A DNA stretch of 64,000 nucleotides. It comes from JABDIP01 sp965212545 (lineage in GTDB: Bacteria; Pseudomonadota; Alphaproteobacteria; DSM-16000; Inquilinaceae). The position numbers and the translations under genes are program-made. The notes beneath the pieces were generated by a model. It was not told the DNA's origin. It worked only from the letters and a program-made list of their open reading frames with translations, and ran no database searches. Every line of letters begins with the position of its first letter. Position 1 is the stretch's first letter. This document shows positions 33,278-44,704 of the stretch, piece by piece. The DNA is taken from NCBI GenBank assembly GCA_965212545.1, contig CBDBVB010000021.1, forward strand, positions 310,001-374,000, in the 5' to 3' direction.

Positions 33278-35578
33278 TCATGTTGCGGATTGCTCCGCCT
33301 CAACGGCGCGCGACGCAGCCGCTCCAACGGCGTCCATTTTTTCAGATGGTGTCGCAGCTTCGTTTACTCTGACGGTGACCTCGCGGCTGGCAAAGCGGAT
33401 GCCTGCTTCTTCGAACGCTGCGCGGATACGGTGAAGCAATTCACGTCTGATCGTGAACTGCTTGCCTGGAACCGCTTTGAACTTGACGCGCAGGATCATC
33501 GCGGAGTCTTCCATTTGAATGACGCCCTGCGATTTTGGCGGCTCAAGGAGGCCGTCTCCGACCAACTCGTCTTCCATGAGTTCGGCCCCAATCCGCTTCA
33601 CGATCTTCTTCACTAGTTGTGGGTCGGTGTCGAAGGTGAGACGAAGGGGCAATTTCATGATGACCCAGTCGCGAGAGAAATTCGTGAGCGCGGCAATATC
33701 GCCAAATGGGATCGTGTGGACTGCGCCCAGGTGATGGCGCAGTTGCAGACTGCGGACTGAAATGCGTTCGACAGTGCCTTTGACGGTCCCAAGGTCGATG
33801 TATTCCCCGCGCCGAAACGCATCGTCGATGAGGAAGAACACGCCGGAGACCACGTCTTTTACAAGCGTTTGTGCACCAAACCCGATAGCCAGACCGATGA
33901 CACCGGCACCCGCGACAAGAGGGGCGACATTGACGCCCAGACTGGACAAAGCCGTGAAAAGACAGGTCATGCCAATCACCGCCAGAGCCGTTGAACGAAG
34001 GAGCGGCAGCAGAGTTGCGGTGCGGCTCGCGCCTAGCCCTCCTTCGCCATCAGCGCCTTCATCTGCGCCGCCCGCTGGTTGTTCCGCGGCGGTTCTGACG
34101 TCGATAATTGTGCGTATGAAATCCCATATGGCCCAGCCGATAAATGCGATCAGTGCCACGTTGATCACCGTCTGGATCCCGCGCCCTGCCGTGCCGCCTG
34201 CAGCAAGCGTCGCCGGGTCAAGGTCCCATGTTGCCAAAACGATAAGCAGGCCCCCTGCCAGCAGGAAGGCCCTCGCCGAACGCGCAACGGCGGCCTTGAT
34301 AGCCTCATTCATATCCTGAGCGCGCAAGAAGTGGATCAGGATGCGATAGATCATCCAGAATCCAATGAAGACCAGCGTGTTGAAAAAGAGGTTCGCGGCG
34401 ATAACATCGACATTGCCGCTCACGAGGGAGCCTCCGGTGAAGATCATCCATGTGAATACCTGAACGATACTCAAAATCGGCGCCCAATGGCGGGCAAGGG
34501 TGTTTGCCAGTCCTGTTTCTCCCTTTGGGGGCAGAAGATCAGACGTGGCGCGATTGATCAGGTAGATGCCAATGAGTGCCGTTGAAATCCACACGAGGCT
34601 GATGACCATGCTGAAAAGGTCTGGCGTCCCTTCTGGCGCGCCAAACCGCGCCATGACATCGGATGTAATCGTTTCGATCATCCATACCCCGGCCAATCCG
34701 AGCACCACCCAGTGAACCAGTCGCGTCGCGTCATCGCTGAGCGCGACAAGTCGGTAGATTGGCCAGTTGCGCGGGAAGATGAAGTCGGCAAATGATTGGA
34801 CGATCAGAACAACAGTCACCACAGCGACATAGCTCGATACAAAATACCTGAGGTCAGGGTTTTGGAAGAGCAGATATAGAGCTGCCATCGCCGTCAGTGC
34901 GAAGGCAATAGAGCTGGACAACTCGATCACCAGAAAAAACGCAGCATCTACGATTGTCGAAACCGAACCGTAAGGTCCCTTTCCGACGTTGCGTTCGGCA
35001 AGCGCGATTTGACGCTGCGCCGCGCGTCGTCGCCAGAAGTGGCGTACCACAAAGCCTGCCGCGAGGCAGACGATCAGGGCGAAAATCGCAAGTCCAACGC
35101 CGCCTGCATCGGATAGGCGCGAGCCAACGGCTTTGAATGCACCGCCGAACTCGGGCCATTTCGCAAACAGCGCGCCGGCATTCGTTGAAAGCGCTTCACC
35201 TATGTCCCGTGTTCCTGTCAGCAAGCCCTCGTTAGGGGCGGACTCCTCCACGCGTCGTGCCGCAAATTCAGAAATCAGGATGTCACGCACCTGCTCGTCG
35301 CTCAACCGGCCCAGCATGGCCTGGAACTCGGCCTCGCTGAGATCGGTGCCCAAGTCGATCGTGTCGGCTTGCGCGCGCACTTCAGCAGTGAAGCTCAACA
35401 AAAAAAGAAACACAAGGCTACATGCAAGAAACAAGGCACAAGGTCGTTTCTCTAACGCGAGTTTCATGCTGTTCATTTGGTGGATTTCGTTTTCTTCTTG
35501 CTCTGATCCGGCATCGTCCAGCGAACGAGCCATTTCCCTGCGATACAACCAATAACCGATCAGCGTGATCACTATCAT
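33278..35578 (-). CDS. large MscS-family mechanosensitive ion channel
   Basis: The protein has up to 766 residues. A signal-like segment (MKLALEKRPCALFLACSLVFLFLLSF at residue 38 onward) is followed by a periplasmic helical part, about eight membrane segments and the MscS pore/beta domain. The pore helix is VAPLVAGAGVIGLAIGFGAQ; then come LVKDVVSGVFFLIDDAFRRGEYIDLG and the C-terminal alpha/beta vestibule. Such channels gate on membrane tension and release osmolytes. The ATG at 35578 has AGGA 6 bases upstream, but starts at 35476 or 35467 would put the signal peptide at the N-terminus. It is AT-richer than core genes and transcribed alone. Confidence 0.87.
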   Translation of the reverse strand: MIVITLIGYWLYRREMARSLDDAGSEQEENEIHQMNSMKLALEKRPCALFLACSLVFLFLLSFTAEVRAQADTIDLGTDLSEAEFQAMLGRLSDEQVRDILISEFAARRVEESAPNEGLLTGTRDIGEALSTNAGALFAKWPEFGGAFKAVGSRLSDAGGVGLAIFALIVCLAAGFVVRHFWRRRAAQRQIALAERNVGKGPYGSVSTIVDAAFFLVIELSSSIAFALTAMAALYLLFQNPDLRYFVSSYVAVVTVVLIVQSFADFIFPRNWPIYRLVALSDDATRLVHWVVLGLAGVWMIETITSDVMARFGAPEGTPDLFSMVISLVWISTALIGIYLINRATSDLLPPKGETGLANTLARHWAPILSIVQVFTWMIFTGGSLVSGNVDVIAANLFFNTLVFIGFWMIYRILIHFLRAQDMNEAIKAAVARSARAFLLAGGLLIVLATWDLDPATLAAGGTAGRGIQTVINVALIAFIGWAIWDFIRTIIDVRTAAEQPAGGADEGADGEGGLGASRTATLLPLLRSTALAVIGMTCLFTALSSLGVNVAPLVAGAGVIGLAIGFGAQTLVKDVVSGVFFLIDDAFRRGEYIDLGTVKGTVERISVRSLQLRHHLGAVHTIPFGDIAALTNFSRDWVIMKLPLRLTFDTDPQLVKKIVKRIGAELMEDELVGDGLLEPPKSQGVIQMEDSAMILRVKFKAVPGKQFTIRRELLHRIRAAFEEAGIRFASREVTVRVNEAATPSEKMDAVGAAASRAVEAEQSAT

Positions 35579-35844
35579 CGCTGATCCTATCAGAGTCCGT
35601 TCGAGAATTGCATCAATGGCTGATCTGGCGCAGCAGAAGGCTTCCCAAAGCGGACAGTGCGGCTCATTTTGGCTGCTACGAGCTACACAGCAGACCTGTC
35701 CGAAGCAGGCCCCGATAGACGGGTCCTGACCCGGAACGGACTATTGCGGGCGTCTGTGTTGCCGATGTGGAATGACGGATGAGATGGGTTTAGAGAACTT
35801 CCTGCAATGTTCCGATCTCAATCCGGACAAGAGCTCAAACGACA

Positions 35845-36297
35845 CTAACGTTCGCCGTCCAATGAGTTCGCTAAATCACGAACGCACGTTTCGCAGATTT
35901 GGGCATTCTTTCCCTCGACCATTCGCTCGACCTTCCGGAAGGACTTGCCGCAGAACGAGCAAAGAGGTTGGAGGCATTGTTGGTCGATTGCGGCCTCATC
36001 ATTGTGGTGAAAGAGCTGCCAACGGGGCATGATCCCACGATACTCCTTCTCTGCGCGGCGTTCAGCGGCCTCAACAGAGGGGTGACCGGAGCATCCCAGC
36101 ACATTCCAGTCATCGTCACAAAAAAACAAAAGGCACTCGCTCTCATCCGGGTATCTGCAAATTGCCAGATTCACCACGGGGCCGAGGGGTTTGCCATCGA
36201 CGTAAAGCAGATCGTCGCGGACGCGGACAACCGAATTATCAACGGTGGCGAATGCCAAAACTTTGGCGCTGTCTAAAATAGGTGGCGGGCTTTCCAT
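35845..36297 (-). CDS. hypothetical protein with C-terminal ClpX-type C4 zinc finger
   Basis: The 150-residue protein has an unrecognised N-terminal domain (KVLAFATVDNSVVRVRDDLLYVDG ... CLLFFCDDDWNVLGC). A C-terminal zinc-binding domain follows: CSFCGKSFRKVERMVEG with CETCV, i.e. Cys113, Cys116, Cys135 and Cys138. In ClpX this domain dimerises and recognises adaptors and substrates; here no AAA domain is attached. The start at 36297 (ATG) was preferred to an upstream TTG. Possibly a substrate-delivery or anti-ClpX factor, but that is speculation. It belongs to the AT-richer block next to the MscS gene. Confidence 0.72.
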   Translation of the reverse strand: MESPPPILDSAKVLAFATVDNSVVRVRDDLLYVDGKPLGPVVNLAICRYPDESECLLFFCDDDWNVLGCSGHPSVEAAERRAEKEYRGIMPRWQLFHHNDEAAIDQQCLQPLCSFCGKSFRKVERMVEGKNAQICETCVRDLANSLDGER

Positions 36298-36529
36298 CAG
36301 TTCCGTTTCTGGATCGCATAGAGAAGGTCTCAAGATGGTAGCAGTCCATCGCTAGCAATAAGTTATCAAACTTGTTGACGAGCAGCTTAATTCTCCTTTT
36401 GGCTACTATCGGCGATCCTGACCATCCTAGAGCCACGGCCGGGTTAGAGCGGAAAGCCTACATCCTCGTCCAACCTGGCCATCGGCGCATCAACGTCCTG
36501 TCCGTCACCCGACCGGCCGCTCGGCGTGT
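36298..36529. other. intergenic region at the border of the AT-richer block
   Basis: With the rpsD leader this makes a gap of nearly 390 bases. The first 120 bases are AT-rich and the rest GC-rich, marking the right edge of the accessory block. Apart from the rpsD promoter that follows, nothing was recognised. Confidence 0.4.
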
Positions 36530-36557
36530 TTGACTTTGCCGCAGCGATCCGTATAGT
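36530..36557 (+). promoter_or_regulatory. probable sigma-70 promoter of rpsD
   Basis: TTGACT at 36530-36535 and TATAGT at 36552-36557 are separated by 16 bases, a near-consensus pair. Transcription would start near 36564, leaving a 5' leader of about 120 bases before rpsD, long enough for the autogenous S4 control known in other bacteria; no specific S4-binding fold was identified. Confidence 0.6.
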
Positions 36558-36683
36558 CCCGGCGCTTATTCCCGAGAACGTGGAGGCGGTCCGGTCCATC
36601 AGAGGCCGCGTCATCGCCATCCCGTCCGAGCCTGCTTCGGCGGCCGGGCCTATCGGGACACACATGGCGAAAAGGACCCTTCG

Positions 36684-37298
36684 ATGGGCAAGCGCGCAAG
36701 TTCCAAGTACAAGATCAATCGGCGTCTCGGCGTCAATCTCTGGGGCCGGCCCAAGAGCCCGGTCAACAGGCGGGAATACGGCCCGGGACAGCATGGCCAG
36801 CGGCGCCGCAAGCCGACCGATTTCGGCACCCAGCTGAGCGCCAAGCAGAAGCTGAAGGGCTATTACGGCAATATCGGCGAGAAGCAGTTCCACCGCTACT
36901 ACGTCGAGGCCGTGCGCCGCCGCGGAGACACCGGCGAGAACCTGATCGGCCTGTTGGAGCGCCGGCTGGACGCGGTCATCTACCGCATGAAGTTCGTTCC
37001 GACCGTCTTCGCCGCGCGGCAGTTCGTCAGCCACGGCCATGTGATGGTCAACGGCAAGCGGGTCACGATCCCGTCCTACCGGGTCAGCGATGGCGACGAG
37101 ATCACGGTGAAGGAGAAGTCCCGCGAGCTGCCGATGGTGCTCGAGGCGATCAGCTCGGGAGAGCGCGACATACCGGAATATGTCGAGGCCAACCACAACA
37201 AGATGACCGGCCGCTATATCCGCGCGCCCGGCCTGGCCGACGTGCCCTATCCGGTGCAGATGGAACCCAACCTGGTGATCGAGTTCTATTCGCGGTAA
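36684..37298 (+). CDS. rpsD: 30S ribosomal protein S4
   Basis: The 204-residue protein is unmistakably S4: NLWGRPKSPVNRREYGPGQHGQRRRK, AKQKLKGYYGNIGEKQF, ENLIGLLERRLDAVIYR and the S4 RNA-binding domain FAARQFVSHGHVMVNGKRV. S4 nucleates assembly of the small subunit by binding 16S rRNA. In alphaproteobacteria rpsD is usually a separate gene near grxD and the pur genes, as here. A strong stem-loop follows. Confidence 0.98.
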   Translation: MGKRASSKYKINRRLGVNLWGRPKSPVNRREYGPGQHGQRRRKPTDFGTQLSAKQKLKGYYGNIGEKQFHRYYVEAVRRRGDTGENLIGLLERRLDAVIYRMKFVPTVFAARQFVSHGHVMVNGKRVTIPSYRVSDGDEITVKEKSRELPMVLEAISSGERDIPEYVEANHNKMTGRYIRAPGLADVPYPVQMEPNLVIEFYSR

Positions 37299-37325
37299 TC
37301 CGCAATCGTCGGTTGGCACAGATCA

Positions 37326-37347
37326 GGGCCGCCCTTCCGGGCGGCCC
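37326..37347 (+). terminator. stem-loop terminator after rpsD
   Basis: Perfect 9-bp arms GGGCCGCCC/GGGCGGCCC with a TTCC tetraloop, 27 bases past the stop. Only a weak GTTT follows, but the very stable stem makes it a likely intrinsic terminator. Confidence 0.7.
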
Positions 37348-37383
37348 GTCGCGTTTCAGCAGACCCGGCCACCGGGATTTGCC

Positions 37384-37497
37384 TTAGAAACTCAGACTGA
37401 CGCTCATCCCGGCGCCAAATCCTGGGCTGGCCTCGGCGTCGTGGCCTGGCTCCAGCTGCATCGTTAGCCAGTACTTGGACTTTGCAGCTGGATCGTC
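37384..37497 (-). pseudogene. remnant of an outer-membrane beta-barrel C-terminus
   Basis: A 37-codon open piece on the minus strand, just behind an in-frame TAG, reads KYWLTMQLEPGHDAEA, then SPGFGAGMSVSLSF and a stop. Alternating hydrophobic residues and a terminal Phe are what the last strands of an outer-membrane barrel (the BAM recognition signal) look like. No start codon with a ribosome binding site and no upstream continuation were found, so it is best read as the tail of a decayed gene. This is inference from a short stretch; chance resemblance is possible. Confidence 0.35.
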
Positions 37498-37551
37498 CTA
37501 ATAGTTTTGTTTTTCAGTGCAGTATCCGTCCTCACAGTAGCGGCCCGTCGG

Positions 37552-38496
37552 CTATCTCTTACGTTCCCGCCGCGCCATCGCGAGCAGAAGTCCGGCAGCG
37601 ATGAAGGCTGCTCCGACCAGATGGAACGGCAACACCGGCTCTCCCAGGATCAAAAAGCCCAGCGCCCCGACGATGACCGGGATCAGGTGGGTCGAGAGGC
37701 CGGTCGCGGTCGATCCGATCAAGACGATACCGCGGCCCCAACACAGGAAGGATGCGATGCTGGCGAAGATCGCCACATAGGCCACCGAGGCGATCGTTTG
37801 CGGGGTCAGTGGCATGATCACTCCGCGCGCCATCTCCCAGAGCCAGAAGGGAGCCAGAACCAGAAGCCCGGCGAATATCGAGGCCACCAGGAACACCAGC
37901 ATGTCGATGCCGGGCGGTCGGTAGCGCAGAATGACGGTGTAGATCGCCCAGTTCACGATCGAGGCCAGCACCCATAGATCGCCGGCGCTGACCGACAGCT
38001 CGATCAGCACAGCCGGACTGCCGCGCCCGATGATCCACACCACGCCGAACATCGACAGCAGGATGCCGGCTACCTGGCGGCCGGTGGGTCGCTCGCCGGC
38101 GATGATGAAGGCGAAGAACGGAATCAGCACCGGGATCGCCGAGTTGACGACCGACATGTTGATGGCCGGCACGCTTTGCAGGGCCACATAGGCGAGGGCG
38201 TTGTACCCGGCGATCCCGAATGTGCCGCAGGCGAGCACCAGGCGCCAATGGCGCAAGAGGCGGGGAAACTGGTCCCGGCCCGACCGGATGGCGAAGGGCA
38301 GCAGGATCAGCAGCGCCAGCAACCATCGCCAGAAGGAGAGCCCGACCGGCGGCAGCACATCGTTCAATCCGCGCGCCAACAGGATATTGCCCGACCACAG
38401 CAGCGGCGGAACCAGGAAGACCAGCGCCGGTGTCGCCCATAGGCGCCTGGCCAGCGTTTTGGGCGCGCCAGTCTCCGCGTCGTTGCCGACGCTCAC
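37552..38496 (-). CDS. EamA (DMT superfamily) transporter
   Basis: The 314-residue protein has about ten hydrophobic segments in two EamA halves. The first carries LLARGLNDVLPPVGLSFWRW and the second SIVNWAIYTVILRYRPPGIDML, ending at LLLAMARRERKR. EamA proteins export or import metabolites such as amino acids or nucleotide precursors. A GTG start overlaps the stop of the upstream rarD-like gene by 4 bases, so the two transporters are co-translated and may be a heteromeric or paired system. Substrate unknown. Confidence 0.87.
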   Translation of the reverse strand: MSVGNDAETGAPKTLARRLWATPALVFLVPPLLWSGNILLARGLNDVLPPVGLSFWRWLLALLILLPFAIRSGRDQFPRLLRHWRLVLACGTFGIAGYNALAYVALQSVPAINMSVVNSAIPVLIPFFAFIIAGERPTGRQVAGILLSMFGVVWIIGRGSPAVLIELSVSAGDLWVLASIVNWAIYTVILRYRPPGIDMLVFLVASIFAGLLVLAPFWLWEMARGVIMPLTPQTIASVAYVAIFASIASFLCWGRGIVLIGSTATGLSTHLIPVIVGALGFLILGEPVLPFHLVGAAFIAAGLLLAMARRERKR

Positions 38497-39443
38497 CGCC
38501 CTGCCGCCGCCGCGTCGCGCTCGCGCCGGTAGCGGGCCATGGCGTCCCAGCTGTAGATCGTCAGGCCGGTCCAGATGAACAGGAAGGTTATCAGGTGGGT
38601 CAGGGAGAACGACTCGCCATAGACCAGCAGGGCCAGCAGGAAATGAATGCTGGGCGCCAGGTACTGCATCAGGCCGATGGTCGACAATGTCAGCCGCTGG
38701 GCGCCGTACATGACCAGCACCAGCGGCGTGCCGGTCACAAGGCCGGAGCAGACCAGCAATACACTCATCGCCCAGTCATGCAGCCCGAAGGCGCCGGTCC
38801 CGGTGGACGACAGCCAGATCAGGTAAAGGGCGGCCGCCGGCAGCATCAGAAGGGTTTCCACCAGCAGCCCGACCAGCGGATCGACATCGGCCTTCTTTCG
38901 CACCAGAGCGTAGAAACCGAATGTCAGCGCCAGGCTGAGCGCGACCCAGGGCAGGGTGCCGATTCCAACCATCATCGCACCAACGCCGATCACCGCCAAC
39001 AGGACGGCGACACCTTGCCAACGGTTCAGCCGCTCTGACAGGAACGCCACGCCCAACACCACATTCACCAGCGGGTTGATGTAGTAGCCCAGGCTCGCCT
39101 CCAGCAAACGGTCCTGCTGGATCGCCCAGATGAAGATCAGCCAGTTGCTGGACACCAGCATCGTCGTGACCAGCAGGATGCCAAGCCGCCGGCGGCTGGT
39201 CAGCGAGACCACGACTTCGCGCAGGCGGCCGAGAGCGGCCACGAGCGCCGTCAGGATGACCAACGTCCAGACCACCCGGTGGGCCAGGATCTCCAGGGCC
39301 GGGATGTGCCCGATCGCCTTGAAATAGACCGGCACGAAGCCCCAGATCAGGAACGCACCCAGCCCCGCCGCGACGCCGATTGCGGTTCTGCGTCTGGCAA
39401 GAGTGGTCTGGGCAGGCGCGCCCGGTGTGCTGGCGTCCATCAC
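38493..39443 (-). CDS. rarD: EamA family transporter RarD
   Basis: The 316-residue protein has about ten membrane helices. The RarD-type features are GFVPVYFKAIGHIPALEILAHRVVW at the start, LIFIWAIQQDRLLEASLGYYINPLVNV in the middle and QRLTLSTIGLMQYLAPSIHFLLA near the end. RarD (historically chloramphenicol-sensitivity protein) belongs to the drug/metabolite superfamily; its physiological substrate is not known. Co-transcribed with the EamA gene behind it; divergent from the HEXXH gene. Confidence 0.9.
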   Translation of the reverse strand: MMDASTPGAPAQTTLARRRTAIGVAAGLGAFLIWGFVPVYFKAIGHIPALEILAHRVVWTLVILTALVAALGRLREVVVSLTSRRRLGILLVTTMLVSSNWLIFIWAIQQDRLLEASLGYYINPLVNVVLGVAFLSERLNRWQGVAVLLAVIGVGAMMVGIGTLPWVALSLALTFGFYALVRKKADVDPLVGLLVETLLMLPAAALYLIWLSSTGTGAFGLHDWAMSVLLVCSGLVTGTPLVLVMYGAQRLTLSTIGLMQYLAPSIHFLLALLVYGESFSLTHLITFLFIWTGLTIYSWDAMARYRRERDAAAAGR

Positions 39444-39623
39444 TTAAGCCGGTATTTCGGAATTCGATGGTCCAATCTAGGCGGCGCGGCGCGGCGATGA
39501 CAAGCATGCCGGCGACGCCGTGCCTTCAGGTCTGTGACAAGTCGGAGATCGTCAGGCCCCATTCTGGCCCCAGCCCGGCTACACTGTGATGCGAGAGACC
39601 GGGCAAGCGGGGAGTCTGCGGGG

Positions 39624-40388
39624 ATGTTTGTGGAAGAGGCGATCGCCAACCTGCTCCGTACAGACCCAGTTTCCGGGATCGATTTCGACCTGAACGGCCT
39701 GCACATCACGGGAGAGGGTTACGACCGCGTGGCCGGACTCATCGCCCAGGGGCACATCCACGTCCGCATCGACCGCGACCTGTGTGCCGGCGCTCAATAC
39801 GATCCGAGCTATGACAATCCGAATACCCTCACGCTGCGCAGTGCAATCATCAGCGACGGATATGTCCAGGCCTATGCCGTGCACGAGGCGACCCATGCGC
39901 TTTGCGACCTGATCCGCGCCCGCGGCTATGTCTATGTCGAGGAATCCGCCGCGTTCCTGGCCGAGGTGATCTTTGCGCGGCGGGTTCGCCCGCCACTCAA
40001 TCTGCGACGTTGGCCGAGACGTCGGCGGCGGCCGCAGCATTGCACCCGAGACCAAGAGATGGTGCGCGATGAGATCAACCGCATGCGACGGGAAGCCGGA
40101 CGCCGCCAGATTCCGAGGACCCGGCGCTTCAACCATGGTGCCCAGCGGCGCATTCATGTCGCCGCCAATGCCCTCGTCGACCGCCATAGGCTGGACGAGC
40201 CAGGGGAAGGACGGTCACGCCTGAGCTGGGGCGAGTTCGCAGCCTTGCGGAATGCCGTTGCCAGCACCGAATCCTATGAATACATCCACCGTCCGAGGAC
40301 ATTGGGCGGACCACCCTATCGGTACACCAACGACGGCATCCGGCGCGACCCGGATGCTGCGCCGGCTAACCTATACGAGGCACTTTGA
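39624..40388 (+). CDS. uncharacterised protein with HEXXH zinc-metalloprotease-like motif
   Basis: The 254-residue protein has VQAYAVHEATHALCDL: His87-Glu88-x-x-His91, a zincin motif, with a possible third ligand Glu106 or Glu107 in VYVEESAAFLAEV fifteen or sixteen residues later (gluzincin-like spacing). There is no signal peptide. The middle is very Arg-rich (RRVRPPLNLRRWPRRRRRPQ), and the C-terminus (ESYEYIHRPRTLGGPPYRY) is unrecognised. It could be a peptidase or toxin-like effector, or a structural zincin relative. The start at 39624 has GGGGAG upstream. No family name can be given; it is isolated between rarD and grxD. Confidence 0.65.
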   Translation: MFVEEAIANLLRTDPVSGIDFDLNGLHITGEGYDRVAGLIAQGHIHVRIDRDLCAGAQYDPSYDNPNTLTLRSAIISDGYVQAYAVHEATHALCDLIRARGYVYVEESAAFLAEVIFARRVRPPLNLRRWPRRRRRPQHCTRDQEMVRDEINRMRREAGRRQIPRTRRFNHGAQRRIHVAANALVDRHRLDEPGEGRSRLSWGEFAALRNAVASTESYEYIHRPRTLGGPPYRYTNDGIRRDPDAAPANLYEAL

Positions 40389-40409
40389 GTCTGAGTGGTC
40401 GGCGGCGGG

Positions 40410-40757
<348 letters not shown>

Positions 40758-40812
40758 CGCGGATGTCCTGGGTTCGGGTTGAGGCGCCTGTAATTCGATA
40801 GACCGGGAGGGT

Positions 40813-41052
40813 CTATGTACTCGTCGGGGCAGTGGTCTGCAATGCGAGAGCATGCAGTTCGGTGCCCATGCGTCCCTGCAGCGCCTGATAGACCATCTGG
40901 TGCTGCTGGACGCGCGTCTTGCCTTCGAAGGCCGGACTGACGACATAGGCGGCATAGTGGTCGCCGTCGCCGCGCAGATCCTCGATGCGGACTTCCGCGT
41001 CGGGAACGCCTTCCTTGATCATCCGGACGATCTCCGCCGGGTCCATCGCCAT
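40813..41052 (-). CDS. bolA: BolA family protein
   Basis: The 79-residue protein matches the short IbaG/BolA form: VEDLRGDGDHY-like IEDLRGDGDHYAAYVVS, then KTRVQQHQMVYQALQG with the conserved His that can bind a cluster together with monothiol glutaredoxin. It lies between purL (upstream by 27 bases) and grxD, the usual alphaproteobacterial order. Likely role: Fe-S cluster transfer with GrxD. Confidence 0.93.
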   Translation of the reverse strand: MAMDPAEIVRMIKEGVPDAEVRIEDLRGDGDHYAAYVVSPAFEGKTRVQQHQMVYQALQGRMGTELHALALQTTAPTST

Positions 41053-41079
41053 CTTCGGGTCTCCCGTGCCTGTGGACGG

Positions 41080-43286
<2,207 letters not shown>

Positions 43287-43290
<4 letters not shown>

Positions 43291-43973
43291 GCCAGCGCCT
43301 CCACCAATCCGTCGAACATGGGCAGACCGTCGGTGCTGCCAAGGGCCGAATCGGCGGCACGCTCCGGATGCGGCATCAGCCCCAGAACAGTTCGGCCCGG
43401 ATTGAAGATGCCGGCGATATCGTTGATCGAGCCGTTCGGATTGTCCGGTGCGCCTGCACCAGCGGCCGGGGCATAACGGAAGGCGACCAGCGCCTCGCCC
43501 TCCAGCCGCTCCAGGGTCGCCGGTTCGGCGAAGTAGTTGCCGTCATGATGGGCCACCGGGAAGGACACGATCTCGCCCCGCCGATACCGGTGGGTGAAGG
43601 CGCTGTCCGGGTTCTCCACGCGCAGCGCCGCCGGCCGGCTGACGAATTTCAGATTGGCGTTGCGCATCAGGGCGCCGGGCAGCATGCCGGTCTCGGTCAG
43701 GATCTGGAATCCGTTGCAGATTCCCAGTACCGCCACGCCGCGGTCGGCCCGAGCCTTGACCGCCGGAATGATCGGCGATTGCGCCCCGATCGCCCCGCAT
43801 CTGAGATAATCGCCGTAGGAAAACCCGCCCGGCACCACGATCAGATCGAGGCCCGGCAGTTCGGTTTCGCGATGCCAGATCATGGCGGGCGCGACCCCGG
43901 TCACACGCTGGAGCGCCATCGCCGCGTCGCGATCGCAATTCGAGCCGGGAAAGACGATGACGGCGGCTTTCAT
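43287..43973 (-). CDS. purQ: phosphoribosylformylglycinamidine synthase subunit PurQ
   Basis: The 228-residue class I glutamine amidotransferase begins MKAAVIVFPGSNCDRD. It has VVPGGFSYGDYLRCGAI, the nucleophile elbow GICNGFQ with its Cys, and the late FGLMPHPERA-like GLMPHPERAAD that carries the catalytic His and Glu. It supplies ammonia to PurL. The start at 43973 fits the family; a longer in-frame start adds 12 unconserved residues. It overlaps purL by 4 bases. The expected upstream neighbour purS is absent here; an ArsR-type gene lies 44 bases upstream. Confidence 0.97.
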
Positions 43974-44017
43974 GGGCGCGGGTTTAGACGTGGGTGGCGT
44001 GGTTGGCAAGCGCCTCG

Positions 44018-44704
44018 TCAGGCAGCGGACCCGAACGCCTCTGCGAAGGCCTTTTCGCCCTCTGGGCTGAAGGTGACGACGCGACTGTCGGGCTCACGTC
44101 TTGCCCAGCCGAGCGCATAGATTCGCGCCAGCAGGGCCGCACCCAGGGCGCCGGCGAGGTGGTTGCGGCGGTTGCTCCAGTCGAGGCAGGCCTTGCAGAG
44201 CGGACGGCGTTTGCCGCCGATCGCCGCCAGGTCGATACCGAACTCGGCAGCGAAGGCACGGCCGGCCTCGGTGATCTCAACGGTCTCGCCGTCTACCGCG
44301 ACGTGGCCACGGGACTGCAGCAAGTCGAAGAGCCGCACCCCGAAATCCCCGGCCAGATGGTCATAACAGACCCGGGCGCGGCGTAGGGCCGGATCCTTGG
44401 GACCGGTGCGGGTCCGTAGATGGCCGACGCGCGCCGCCAGCCCCATCAACCCCTCCAGCACTTCCGCTATGTCGTCACCGGTCAACTGGTAGTAGCGGTG
44501 GCGGCCCTGTTTGCGCTGCACGACCAGCCTGCCCTGCTGCAGCTTGGCGAGATGTGCGCTCGCCGTCTGCGGCGTGACGCCGGCCTCCGAGGCCAATTCG
44601 CTGGCGGTCAGTGCCCGGCCGCTCATCAGCGCGGTCAACATGTTGGCCCGCGCCGGGTCGCCGAGCAGCGAAGCGACAAGGGCGATGTCCGGTCCTGCTT
44701 TCAT
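44018..44704 (-). CDS. ArsR-family winged-helix transcriptional regulator
   Basis: The 228-residue protein has an N-terminal ArsR helix-turn-helix: LLGDPARANMLTALMSGRALTASELASEAGV, then TPQTASAHLAKLQQGRLV and RKQGRHRYYQL. An extra C-terminal domain of over 120 residues (about 110-228) contains CYDHLAGDFGVRLFDLL and KRRPLCKACLDWSNRRNHLAG. Longer ArsR relatives of this type are common in proteobacteria, and Cys residues in the C-domain might sense a metal or redox state. A perfect 10-4-10 inverted repeat overlaps its start codon, strongly suggesting autoregulation and control of the divergent DUF1127 gene. Confidence 0.88.
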   Translation of the reverse strand: MKAGPDIALVASLLGDPARANMLTALMSGRALTASELASEAGVTPQTASAHLAKLQQGRLVVQRKQGRHRYYQLTGDDIAEVLEGLMGLAARVGHLRTRTGPKDPALRRARVCYDHLAGDFGVRLFDLLQSRGHVAVDGETVEITEAGRAFAAEFGIDLAAIGGKRRPLCKACLDWSNRRNHLAGALGAALLARIYALGWARREPDSRVVTFSPEGEKAFAEAFGSAA

